From positions 1-43,696 of the forward strand of contig JAKALA010000031.1 in NCBI GenBank assembly GCA_021813325.1: a stretch of DNA of 43,696 nt, given 5' to 3'. Below are positions 1-7,351 of the stretch, piece by piece. The first letter of the stretch is position 1. Each line of letters opens with the position of its first letter. The notes beneath the pieces are model-generated. The model was given only the letters and a program-made list of their open reading frames with translations, searched no databases and had not been told where the DNA came from. This DNA is from a bacterium (lineage in GTDB: Bacteria > Verrucomicrobiota > Verrucomicrobiia > Limisphaerales > UBA11358). The translations under genes were made by a program, and so were the position numbers.

Positions 1-456
1 AAGATTTTGGTCCAACGCGAATTCAAGAACGCCGAAACCAACAAGCTCGGCATCGCTTTGCCGGCCGGCAAATTGCGTTTTTATCGTCGCGATGACGACG
101 GCCAGTTGCAATTCGTCGGCGAAAACACCATTGACCACACGCCGCGCAACGAAACCGTGCGCGTGACCACCGGCAACGCCTTTGATCTCGTGGGCGAACG
201 CAAGCAGACTGATTTTCGAGTCGATACAGGTGATAAATGGATCAACGAATCATTTGAAATCAAGCTTCGCAATCGCAAGAAGGACGTTCCGGTGGAAATC
301 CGCGTGGTCGAGCACCTTTATCGCTGGAACAACTGGGAAATCACCGCCAAGTCGGATGATTACGTGAAGAAAGATTCCCAGACCATTGAATTCCGTGTCC
401 AGGTGAAACCCGACGAAGAAAAAACCATTTCCTACACCGTGCATTATTCGTGGTGA
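1..456 (+). CDS. C-terminal part of a DUF4139-like protein (5' end outside window)
   Basis: The reading frame is open from the first base, so the gene starts upstream and only about 151 C-terminal residues are visible. The visible part reads as a beta-rich domain: a segment about a sugar-like '[13 protein letters not shown]' turn, then 'GENTIDHTP', '[11 protein letters not shown]' and '[12 protein letters not shown]', ending in 'TVHYSW'. From memory this pattern matches the C-terminal half of DUF4139 domain proteins, which are common in Verrucomicrobiota and delta-proteobacteria and whose function is not established. No catalytic residues can be named. The gene converges on smc and ends just before a strong hairpin that can serve both. 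The family assignment is fairly confident; the function is unknown. Confidence 0.7.
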   Translation, partial: KILVQREFKNAETNKLGIALPAGKLRFYRRDDDGQLQFVGENTIDHTPRNETVRVTTGNAFDLVGERKQTDFRVDTGDKWINESFEIKLRNRKKDVPVEIRVVEHLYRWNNWEITAKSDDYVKKDSQTIEFRVQVKPDEEKTISYTVHYSW

Positions 457-473
457 AACGGAATCAAACAAAA

Positions 474-510
474 ACCGGCCGGTCCTCTATGGAACGGCCG
501 GTCATTTTTT
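474..510. terminator. Bidirectional intrinsic terminator between DUF4139-like gene and smc
   Basis: A 12-bp stem with one mismatch (474-485 with 491-502) encloses a 5-base loop and is followed by a run of T on the plus strand (505-510). It sits between two converging genes, 18 bases after the first stop codon and 12 bases before the end of smc, so it probably ends transcription from both sides. The U-tract is better for the plus-strand gene. Confidence 0.8.
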
Positions 511-521
511 AGTTTGATGAT

Positions 522-3500
522 TTATGTCGCCACCGGTTCAGCGACGCCTGGCAAGGCCGGTTGCTCATCCGCTTTGTGGAACTTCACACTCACGATCTTG
601 CTGACGCCATGTTCCTGCATGGTCACCCCATAAAGCACGTCTGCCATGCCAATCGTCCGCTTGTTGTGGGTGATGATGACGAACTGGGAATGCGCCAGGA
701 ACCGTTGCAAAATTTTCACAAAACGCACCACGTTGGATTCGTCCAACGGCGCATCCAACTCGTCCAGCACACAGAACGGACTGGGTTTCACCTGGTAAAT
801 GGAAAACAACAGCGATACCGCCGTCATCGTCTGCTCACCGCCGGACAATAGGGATATGCTCTGCAACTGTTTGCCGGGCGGACGGGCAACGATATCAATG
901 CCGGATTCAAGCACATCGTTTTCATCCGACAACACGAGGTCCGCCTTGCCACCGCCAAATACTTCCACAAACATCGCGCGGAAATTGTCGCGAATTTTGG
1001 TAAAGGTCTCGGCAAACATCGCCTGGGTCTGCGTGTTGATGCGATTGATGATCTCAATCAGCTCCGTCTTGGCGTTTACCAGGTCTTCATACTGCTGCGA
1101 GAGAAATTGATGTCGCTGCTCGGTTTCCTCGTATTCCTCGATGGCCACCAAATTGACCGGTCCCATTTCGTCGATTTTGGTCTGAAGCGCCTCCACCTGC
1201 TGGCCGACGGCAGTCCAATCTGTTGCCGCACCGGATGCCGCCATTTCCTCGGGCGTCAGCGTTTCCACCTTGGCCGGCCCTTCGTCCGCGTAGGTGATGG
1301 TGATGCATTCGCTGCGAATGTCGTCCAAGTTGAGGTGGTATTTCTGCTGCACTTTTTCGCGCAAGTTCTGAACGCTCATGTTCTTTTGCGCCAGTTCCAC
1401 GTCCAGTCCGCTCCGTTGATTTTGAAATTCGGTCAGACGGTTGCGCTGGGTGCGCAGGGTTTCGTCGCGCTCGGCAATTTCCGCCTCCTGTGAATTCTTG
1501 TGGCCGACCAGTTCTGCCGTCTGCTGGTTGACCTGCTCACGCTCATACTTCAAACGCTCAATCTTGGATTGCGAATCTTGAATTTCCAATTCCGCCTGCT
1601 CCTTGCGCGAGACAAAAGAGGAACATTCGTTGCGCCGCGCCTCCACCAGCTGGCTCAATTCGTTGAGGCGATGGCCCAGGGAAGTTTGTTGCTGGCGGAA
1701 TGAAGTTGCCAACTGCTCGTCCGAGGCCAGCGCCACCTTGCTTTCGGACAGCGCCGCCATTGCCGCGTCACGGGCAACGCGCAACTCTTCCAGCTCCGCC
1801 GTTACTGCCGCGACATTTTCCTGGGCGCCGCGTTCGCGGGTTTCCAGTTCATTGAGCCGGACCATCAGCGCCTCCCGTTTTTGCCGCCCTTCCTGCTCCT
1901 GCGCCGCGAGACTCTCGATCTCAAATATCACGGTTTCAATCTTCTGATTGAGCAGCCGGCTGGAGTTGTTCAGGGCATTGGCTTCACCTTCACGCGTGGC
2001 GATGGCGACCTCCTGCTGACGCAATTCCGTTTGCGCCTGCTGCAAGCTGGCCTGCAATTCCGTCTGTTCGCCCAACAACGCGCCGCGTTTGCGGCTGGCT
2101 TCCTCAACCAACTGCTGCAAGTCCGCGAGTTCGTTTTGCAGCTCGGTGATTTGGTTTTTGCGACCGAGAATTGAGGACGGCGCCCTGCCATTGCCCTTGC
2201 CGTTGAGATAACCGCCGGTGTAAATGCCGTGACGATTTAACAGCTCGCCACCGAGCGTGACAAAATCGCAACCCGCGTGACCGTTTTGAATTTGGGCGGT
2301 GGCTGTGCCGAGATCCGAGGCAATAAATGTGCGGCCAAGTAAGGATTTCAACAACGGCTCCACGGTGCTCTCAGCCTGAATCACGCTCATGGCATGCACA
2401 ATTTGTCCGCCCGGCAATTCGTTCACCGGACCGGAAGCGGGGGCCATGTCGCCTTCAAAAGCGAGCTGCTTTTCATCCACCGGCTTGTTGATGGCGAGCG
2501 CGGCAATGCTGGCGCGGCCCGCCTTGCTGGAGTTCAGCTCCGTCAAAATTTCCTGGGCGCTCGCCGGTTGTTCGGTCAACACGAGTTGCAAATTATGCCC
2601 CAGCGCATTTTCCACGGCGGTGACGAAATTATCCGGCACGCGGATGCGATCGGACAATGAACCGATCACCGAACGCGACTGACGCAGGGCGGCCACCGCA
2701 CCGGCATCAAAACCTTCGTGCGAACCTTCGAGCTGTTCCAACACGTGCAGGCGGGAACGTTTCTCGGCTTGCTGCTGCAAATATTTGTCCTGTTCCTGCG
2801 AGGATATGTGTAATTCACTCTGCAAATCGCGCAGGCGGGCCTGGCGTTGCTCCACCGAACCGCGCGTGGTGGCGACGTTCAACTTCTCGGCCTCAACGCT
2901 GGCGGTGAATTCCTGCAAACGCACTTCCAGCCGGACGCGTTCCTCTTCCAGTTGCACCTTCTCCGACGAAATTTTTTCCAGGCGAACCGAATTGCTTTGT
3001 TTTTGCAATTCCAGTGCGGTCAGTTCATTGCGAACCCGCGACAAATCCTGGGCCGCGCTGAAAGCCGTCGCCTGCGCCTGACGCAAGCTCTCCTGACGTT
3101 GACGGAGGTTTTCTTCGACTTCACGCAAAACATTTTGCCTGGCTTGCAACGTTTCCTTGTGTTGCACCAAGGCCGCTTCGGCCACGGACAAACGGTCGGT
3201 AATGTTGGCCAATTCTTCCTGGGCGATGCGGTGTCGTTCTTCAGCCTGGGCAATTTCCTCCAACGCCTTCATGTTCTGAGCCTCGATCTCATGAATGCGC
3301 TCCTGGTTGAATTGAATCCGGCTTTCGTGACGCTCAACTTCTCCCTTCAATTCCAACCCGCGTTGCTGGTGTGTGCCCACTTCGTGTTCCAGTTCCGAAA
3401 GCCGCTCGCGCAACTTGGCGATTTCATCCTCGAAGCGGAGGACGTCGCTTGATCCCTGCTCAATTTGATTTCTCAAATCATCAACCGCCACCTGGCGTTC

Positions 3501-4244
3501 GCTGATTTCATTTTGCAACACGTCGTATTGATGCCGGACAAATTGGGTTTCCAGGTGCTGTAGCTCCGTTTGAATTTGCTTGAAACGACGCGCCTTGCCC
3601 GCCTGACGTTGCAGTGAACCGATCTGGCGTTTCACTTCCTTGATCGTGTCGGCAATGCGCAGCAAATTCTGCTCGGTGTATTCCAGCTTGCGAAGCGATT
3701 CCTTTTTCTGCGACTTGAACTTGGTGATGCCCGCCGCCTCTTCAAAAATCATCCGGCGGTCTTCCGGTTTGCTGGAAAGGATTTGGGTAATATGGCCCTG
3801 CGCAAGAATGCTGTAGCTCGTCCGGCCCACCCCCGTGCCCATGAAAAGTTGCTGGATGTCTTTAAGCCGGCACGGCGTGCGATTCAGAAAATACTCGCTG
3901 CCGCCGTCCCGAAAAATCCGCCGGGTAAGCGTGACTTCATCGTAGGTAACTTCAACCCCAGCCGCTTTGAGGCTTTCCTCGCCAACGCCACCGAGCGTCA
4001 ACGAGACTTCCGCCATGCCCACGGGTTTGCGGCCGTCAGTGCCATTGAAAATGACGTCGGCCATTTCACCGCCGCGCAAGGCTTTGGCGGATTGCTCACC
4101 CAAAACCCAGCGAATGGCGTCGGAAACGTTCGACTTGCCGCAACCGTTCGGCCCGACAATGGCCGTAACCCCGGGCTGGAAGTTCAACGCCGTCTTGTCT
4201 GCGAACGATTTAAAGCCAAAAACCGTGAGATTTTTGAGATACAT
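522..4244 (-). CDS. smc: Chromosome segregation protein SMC
   Basis: This is the bacterial condensin ATPase, which dimerises at its hinge and compacts and segregates the chromosome with ScpA and ScpB. At 1240 residues it has normal family length. The N-terminal head carries the Walker A motif GPNGCGKS at residues 31-38. Two very long Gln/Glu/Arg-rich coiled coils surround a glycine-rich hinge at about residues 520-670. The C-terminal head carries the signature LSGGEQ at about 1133-1138 and Walker B ending in DE ('FCVLDELDAP') about 25 residues later. The start is the ATG at 4244, which gives the typical SMC opening 'MYLKNLTVFGFKSF'. scpA and scpB are not in the window. It is a single gene with a 268-base upstream gap that must contain its promoter; I could not pick one out with confidence. 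Confidence 0.97.
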   Translation of the reverse strand: MYLKNLTVFGFKSFADKTALNFQPGVTAIVGPNGCGKSNVSDAIRWVLGEQSAKALRGGEMADVIFNGTDGRKPVGMAEVSLTLGGVGEESLKAAGVEVTYDEVTLTRRIFRDGGSEYFLNRTPCRLKDIQQLFMGTGVGRTSYSILAQGHITQILSSKPEDRRMIFEEAAGITKFKSQKKESLRKLEYTEQNLLRIADTIKEVKRQIGSLQRQAGKARRFKQIQTELQHLETQFVRHQYDVLQNEISERQVAVDDLRNQIEQGSSDVLRFEDEIAKLRERLSELEHEVGTHQQRGLELKGEVERHESRIQFNQERIHEIEAQNMKALEEIAQAEERHRIAQEELANITDRLSVAEAALVQHKETLQARQNVLREVEENLRQRQESLRQAQATAFSAAQDLSRVRNELTALELQKQSNSVRLEKISSEKVQLEEERVRLEVRLQEFTASVEAEKLNVATTRGSVEQRQARLRDLQSELHISSQEQDKYLQQQAEKRSRLHVLEQLEGSHEGFDAGAVAALRQSRSVIGSLSDRIRVPDNFVTAVENALGHNLQLVLTEQPASAQEILTELNSSKAGRASIAALAINKPVDEKQLAFEGDMAPASGPVNELPGGQIVHAMSVIQAESTVEPLLKSLLGRTFIASDLGTATAQIQNGHAGCDFVTLGGELLNRHGIYTGGYLNGKGNGRAPSSILGRKNQITELQNELADLQQLVEEASRKRGALLGEQTELQASLQQAQTELRQQEVAIATREGEANALNNSSRLLNQKIETVIFEIESLAAQEQEGRQKREALMVRLNELETRERGAQENVAAVTAELEELRVARDAAMAALSESKVALASDEQLATSFRQQQTSLGHRLNELSQLVEARRNECSSFVSRKEQAELEIQDSQSKIERLKYEREQVNQQTAELVGHKNSQEAEIAERDETLRTQRNRLTEFQNQRSGLDVELAQKNMSVQNLREKVQQKYHLNLDDIRSECITITYADEGPAKVETLTPEEMAASGAATDWTAVGQQVEALQTKIDEMGPVNLVAIEEYEETEQRHQFLSQQYEDLVNAKTELIEIINRINTQTQAMFAETFTKIRDNFRAMFVEVFGGGKADLVLSDENDVLESGIDIVARPPGKQLQSISLLSGGEQTMTAVSLLFSIYQVKPSPFCVLDELDAPLDESNVVRFVKILQRFLAHSQFVIITHNKRTIGMADVLYGVTMQEHGVSKIVSVKFHKADEQPALPGVAEPVAT

Positions 4245-4512
4245 AGCGAATTTGTGTTAGGCAACCAAAGCTGCCGGTTGATGTAAAGAGAAAACCACAA
4301 TATGTTGTGCATACCCACAGTCACAGCGCAACTAATTGGTGAGGAACCGAGGTTTGATTTGCGCTAAAACTGCCGAATTTTACCGTTAAAACTAGTAATC
4401 ACTACGCCCGAAACTCGACGCCGTCAAATGATTTCTGCAAGCCTCAAATTTTGACTGAAAGTTGATTGGATCGACGCCTATCCGCAACCCAAAGCGCCCG
4501 GCAACTCGACCT
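4245..4512. other. Intergenic region upstream of smc, no gene seen
   Basis: These 268 bases lie between the end of the FAH-family gene and the start of smc, both on the minus strand. No open frame, tRNA or clear terminator is visible. The stretch is more AT-rich than the flanking genes, as expected for a promoter region of smc, but I see no -35/-10 pair that I would defend. Confidence 0.4.
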
Positions 4513-5268
4513 CTATTTAACGGTATTTATCAGAGGTGCCAACCCTTGGATGCGCACTTCCAGCTTGTCGCCGCTCTGGATGGGACCAACGCCACTGGGA
4601 GTTCCCGTAAGAATCACATCGCCAGGCAGAAGCGTCATGCATGTGGAAACAAAACTGACCAATTGTGCCGGCTTGAAAATGAGCTGGTTGGTATTGGAAT
4701 TTTGGCGAAGTTGACCATTTTGGAACTGCTGAATGTTAAGGTCGTTGGGGTCAATTTGGGTTTCAATGTAAGGTCCGAGCGGCGTGAACGTATCGAAAGA
4801 TTTGCAGCGCGCCCATTGGCCGTCGGATTTTTGAATGTGCCGGTCGCTGATGTCCTGAGCGGCAGTGTAGCCCAAAATGTAACGAGCCGCCGTGGTCGGC
4901 GTGACATTATGGATCTTTCGCCCAATGACGATGGCCAGTTCAGCCTCAAAATCCGTGCGATGTTCGGGAAAAGAAATTTCAATTTTACCGCCATCCGGCA
5001 AAAGTGACGTCGGCGCCTTGAGCCAAATGAGCGGTTCCTTGGGTAATTCACGTCCCATTTCCCGGGCATGATCCAGATAGTTGACGCCAACAGCGATTAT
5101 TTTACTGGGAACCACCGGCACCAGGGTTTTGACACCCTTTCTGGGAGTCGGCTTGCGCTCAAAGGACGGCGAGCCAAAAACATCGCCCTGAAGTCGAAAA
5201 ATTTCGCCATCCACGACTTTGGCATAAAATATCTCGTTGCTTTTTGAAAATCTGCCGATAGCAGCCAT
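4513..5268 (-). CDS. Fumarylacetoacetate hydrolase (FAH) family protein
   Basis: The protein has 251 residues and shows the FAH fold hallmarks: 'IIAVGVNYLDHA' near residue 57, then the metal-binding set 'DFEAELAIVIG' with E108 and E110, and D139 in 'AAQDISDR'. The C-terminal 'GDVILTGTPSGVG' motif is also present. The family includes acylpyruvases, 2-hydroxyhepta-2,4-diene-1,7-dioate isomerases and oxaloacetate decarboxylases, all Mg2+ or Mn2+ enzymes acting on 2-oxo acids; the exact substrate cannot be read from the sequence. The closest general match is a FAHD1-like acylpyruvase or oxaloacetate decarboxylase, but no aromatic-degradation genes lie nearby. The start is the ATG at 5268. It is divergent from the small membrane-protein gene at 5360, so the 91 bases between them hold both promoters. 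Confidence 0.9.
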   Translation of the reverse strand: MAAIGRFSKSNEIFYAKVVDGEIFRLQGDVFGSPSFERKPTPRKGVKTLVPVVPSKIIAVGVNYLDHAREMGRELPKEPLIWLKAPTSLLPDGGKIEISFPEHRTDFEAELAIVIGRKIHNVTPTTAARYILGYTAAQDISDRHIQKSDGQWARCKSFDTFTPLGPYIETQIDPNDLNIQQFQNGQLRQNSNTNQLIFKPAQLVSFVSTCMTLLPGDVILTGTPSGVGPIQSGDKLEVRIQGLAPLINTVK

Positions 5269-5325
5269 AGCGGTTTCAAGCTAGCAAAGCCGGACGGTCA
5301 GCGGCAAGGACTTAAACTCGGCCGC

Positions 5326-5353
5326 TTGCCGAATCCGGATTTTTCGCTATCTT
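5326..5353 (+). promoter_or_regulatory. Candidate promoter giving a near-leaderless transcript
   Basis: TTGCCG at 5326-5331 and TATCTT at 5348-5353 are 16 bases apart, a fair sigma-70 pair. The -10 hexamer ends only six bases before the ATG at 5360, so transcription would start at or next to the start codon. No Shine-Dalgarno sequence is present, which fits a leaderless message. This is pattern matching only. Confidence 0.35.
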
Positions 5354-5359
5354 GTTGGC

Positions 5360-5491
5360 ATGAAATGGCTGACGCGGCAGGAACAATTGGTTCTTTGTGT
5401 GATCATTGGCCTGCTGCTGGCCGGACTGCTGGTGAAATATTATCGGGCAGCCCATCCGGCCCCGGTCGCCAGTCAGTCGGAAAAACTTTGA
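5360..5491 (+). CDS. 43-residue single-span membrane protein of unknown function
   Basis: A short open frame starts at the ATG at 5360 and ends with a TGA one base before the next gene's ATG. It encodes a charged N-terminus ('MKWLTRQEQ'), one hydrophobic helix at about residues 10-26 ('LVLCVIIGLLLAGLLVK'), and a Pro/Ala-rich hydrophilic tail. The positively charged residue after the helix suggests a single-pass inner-membrane protein. One-base spacing to the Minf_1886-type gene implies co-transcription and probable translational coupling. I do not recognise a named family. Support comes from the clean frame, the convincing membrane helix and the spacing; a chance frame remains possible because it is so short. 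Confidence 0.6.
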   Translation: MKWLTRQEQLVLCVIIGLLLAGLLVKYYRAAHPAPVASQSEKL

Positions 5492-5492
5492 T

Positions 5493-5912
5493 ATGCAAGA
5501 AGTCAACTTTGATGAAGTTGTCGATCTCATCCTCGCGCGGGACAATCGCTTCCATCGCGATGCTTACGGCTTTCTCCGAGAGGCCTTGGATTTCACGCAA
5601 AAACTGATTTGCAAAGAAAATCAGGGCAAAGTCCGGCACGTCACCGGGCAGGAACTGCTCGACGGACTGCGCCAATACACGCTGCACCAGTTTGGTCCCA
5701 TGTCCGTCACCGTGCTGGAAGAATGGGGCATTCACCAGAGCAAGGACTTTGGGGAAATCGTTTTCAACATGGTTGAAATCGGATTGCTCGCCAAGACTGA
5801 CCGGGATAGCCGGGATGACTTTCGCGACGGCTTTGACTTCAACGACGCTTTTCGGAAGCCCTTTTGGCCGGCGAGCCGGCTGAAACGCGAAGCCAAACCT
5901 GCGACCAAATAG
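5493..5912 (+). CDS. Minf_1886 family protein (Planctomycetes/Verrucomicrobia-restricted)
   Basis: This 139-residue protein matches what I know of TIGR04138, a family limited to the Planctomycetes-Verrucomicrobia group and without known function. The characteristic stretches are 'RDAYGFLREALDFTQK', 'VRHVTGQELLDGLRQY', 'FGPMSVTVLEEWG' and 'GEIVFNMVEIGLLAKT' followed by 'DSRDDF'. It is soluble, acidic in the middle, with a basic Lys/Arg-rich tail and no signal peptide. The start is the ATG at 5493, one base after the stop of the 43-residue membrane protein, so the two form a probable two-gene operon. It is the strongest taxonomic marker in the window. I can describe the family but not the function. 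Confidence 0.88.
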   Translation: MQEVNFDEVVDLILARDNRFHRDAYGFLREALDFTQKLICKENQGKVRHVTGQELLDGLRQYTLHQFGPMSVTVLEEWGIHQSKDFGEIVFNMVEIGLLAKTDRDSRDDFRDGFDFNDAFRKPFWPASRLKREAKPATK

Positions 5913-5944
5913 CCCTTGCACTCGGGCGAAGCCGATTTCCCTGC

Positions 5945-5972
5945 TTGCCCTGCCGCGATTTAAACCTAATCT
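5945..5972 (+). promoter_or_regulatory. Candidate sigma-70 promoter for aspC
   Basis: TTGCCC at 5945-5950 and TAATCT at 5967-5972 are separated by 16 bases, with 18 bases from the -10 element to the ATG at 5991. This is the only good pair in the 78-base gap ahead of the aminotransferase gene. Confidence 0.45.
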
Positions 5973-5990
5973 TTTTGCCGCTTAACGCTT

Positions 5991-7166
5991 ATGAACTACA
6001 AAATCTCCCAACGCGCCGCGTCACTCGCTCCGTCGCTTACGCTGGCGATTGATTCCAAAGCCAAGGCCATGAAAGCCGCCGGCGAAGATGTCGTCGGTTT
6101 CGGTGCCGGCGAACCCGACTTTGACACGCCGCAGCACATCAAAGACGCCTGCGCCAAAGCTCTGGCCGCCGGTTTTACCAAATACACCCCCAGCAGCGGC
6201 ATTCCCGAACTGCGCCAGGCCATTGCCGACAAGTTCAAAAACGACAACGGGCTGACCTACAAGCCGTCCCAGGTCATTGTTAATTGCGGCGGAAAACATT
6301 CGTGTTTCAATGTGATCATCGCCACCTGCGAAGCGGGCGATGAAGTCATCATTCCCGCGCCGTATTGGTTGAGCTATCCCGAAATGGTCAAGCTCGCCGG
6401 CGCCAAACCGGTCATTCTTGAAACCAGCGACAAAACCGAATTCAAAGTCACGCAGGAACAACTCCGCGCCGCCATCACGCCCAACACCCGTCTGTTCGTT
6501 TTGAATTCGCCCAGCAACCCGACCGGCTCGGTTTACACGCCGGAAGAGGTAAAAGCGCTCGGCGATATTTGCGTGGAAAAAGGCGTGCTCATCATGAGCG
6601 ACGAGATTTACGAACACCTGCTCTATGATGGCGCCAAGGTCAAGAGCGTCGCGAGCTTCTCGCCAGCGCATTACGATCACACGATCATCGTTCACGGACT
6701 GGCCAAAGCTTGGAGCATGACCGGCTGGCGGCTGGGGTTCCTCGCCGCGCCCGAACCCATCGCCAAAGCCATTGATGCCGTGCAAAGCCACAGCACCAGC
6801 AATCCGACGTCGTTCGCCCAAAAAGGCGGCGTGGCGGCCTTGACCGGCCCGCAAGATCATTTGCCGGTTTGGCTCGCTGAGTTCGACAAACGCCGTCGCT
6901 ACGCGCACACAAAATTGAATTCCATTCCGGGAATTTCCTGCGTGAACGCCAAGGGCGCGTTTTACCTGTTTCCCAATATTTCCAAGACCGGCCTCAAGTC
7001 CTCGGAGTTCTGCGCCAAACTTTTGGAGGCCGAAAAAGTGGCCGCCGTGCCGGGCATCGCCTTTGGCGCCGACGACTACATTCGCCTCAGCTATGCCACC
7101 AGCATGGCGAATATTGAAAAAGGTCTCGATCGCATCGAGAAATTTTGCAAATCACTGGTGAAATAA
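5991..7166 (+). CDS. aspC: Pyridoxal-phosphate aspartate aminotransferase (class I)
   Basis: This 391-residue fold-type I aminotransferase interconverts aspartate and 2-oxoglutarate with oxaloacetate and glutamate. The opening 'ISQRAASLAPSLTLAIDSKAKAM' with 'GEPDF' at residues 40-44 is typical of the subgroup Ib aspartate aminotransferases (Thermus/Bacillus type). The Asn-Pro-Thr-Gly loop 'SPSNPTG' lies at 173-179 and 'SDEIYE' at 203-208 carries the cofactor-binding Asp and Tyr. The Schiff-base lysine is K239 in 'GLAKAWSMTGWRLG', and the carboxylate-binding Arg is in 'IRLSYA' near the C-terminus. Some members also act on prephenate or aromatic acids, which the sequence cannot exclude. It has its own candidate promoter and a strong terminator, so it appears to be monocistronic. 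Confidence 0.93.
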   Translation: MNYKISQRAASLAPSLTLAIDSKAKAMKAAGEDVVGFGAGEPDFDTPQHIKDACAKALAAGFTKYTPSSGIPELRQAIADKFKNDNGLTYKPSQVIVNCGGKHSCFNVIIATCEAGDEVIIPAPYWLSYPEMVKLAGAKPVILETSDKTEFKVTQEQLRAAITPNTRLFVLNSPSNPTGSVYTPEEVKALGDICVEKGVLIMSDEIYEHLLYDGAKVKSVASFSPAHYDHTIIVHGLAKAWSMTGWRLGFLAAPEPIAKAIDAVQSHSTSNPTSFAQKGGVAALTGPQDHLPVWLAEFDKRRRYAHTKLNSIPGISCVNAKGAFYLFPNISKTGLKSSEFCAKLLEAEKVAAVPGIAFGADDYIRLSYATSMANIEKGLDRIEKFCKSLVK

Positions 7167-7183
7167 TTTTCACCCGCCACTTC

Positions 7184-7211
7184 AAGGCCGTGAGCAATCA
7201 CGGCTTTTTTC
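7184..7211 (+). terminator. Intrinsic terminator after aspC
   Basis: A perfect 7-bp stem (7187-7193 with 7198-7204) closes a GCAA tetraloop, extends by A-T and G-T pairs at its base, and runs straight into six T. It starts 18 bases after the aspC stop codon. Confidence 0.88.
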
Positions 7212-7351
7212 TTTTGGTGTTGGCAGCCGCCAATCTGTTGCGCCGGCCAAGAGCGACGGCTGATTTATTTGCTGAAAAGTCGGACCCAAAATATCTTCAG
7301 ACATCCAAAAAATGGATGGCAAGAATATTCCCTTTGGATAAAGATAGAACC

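Noticed and set aside
7145-7351. N-terminal extension of the 580-residue protein back to 7145
   Set aside because: It would span the aspC terminator at 7184-7211 and begin inside aspC.
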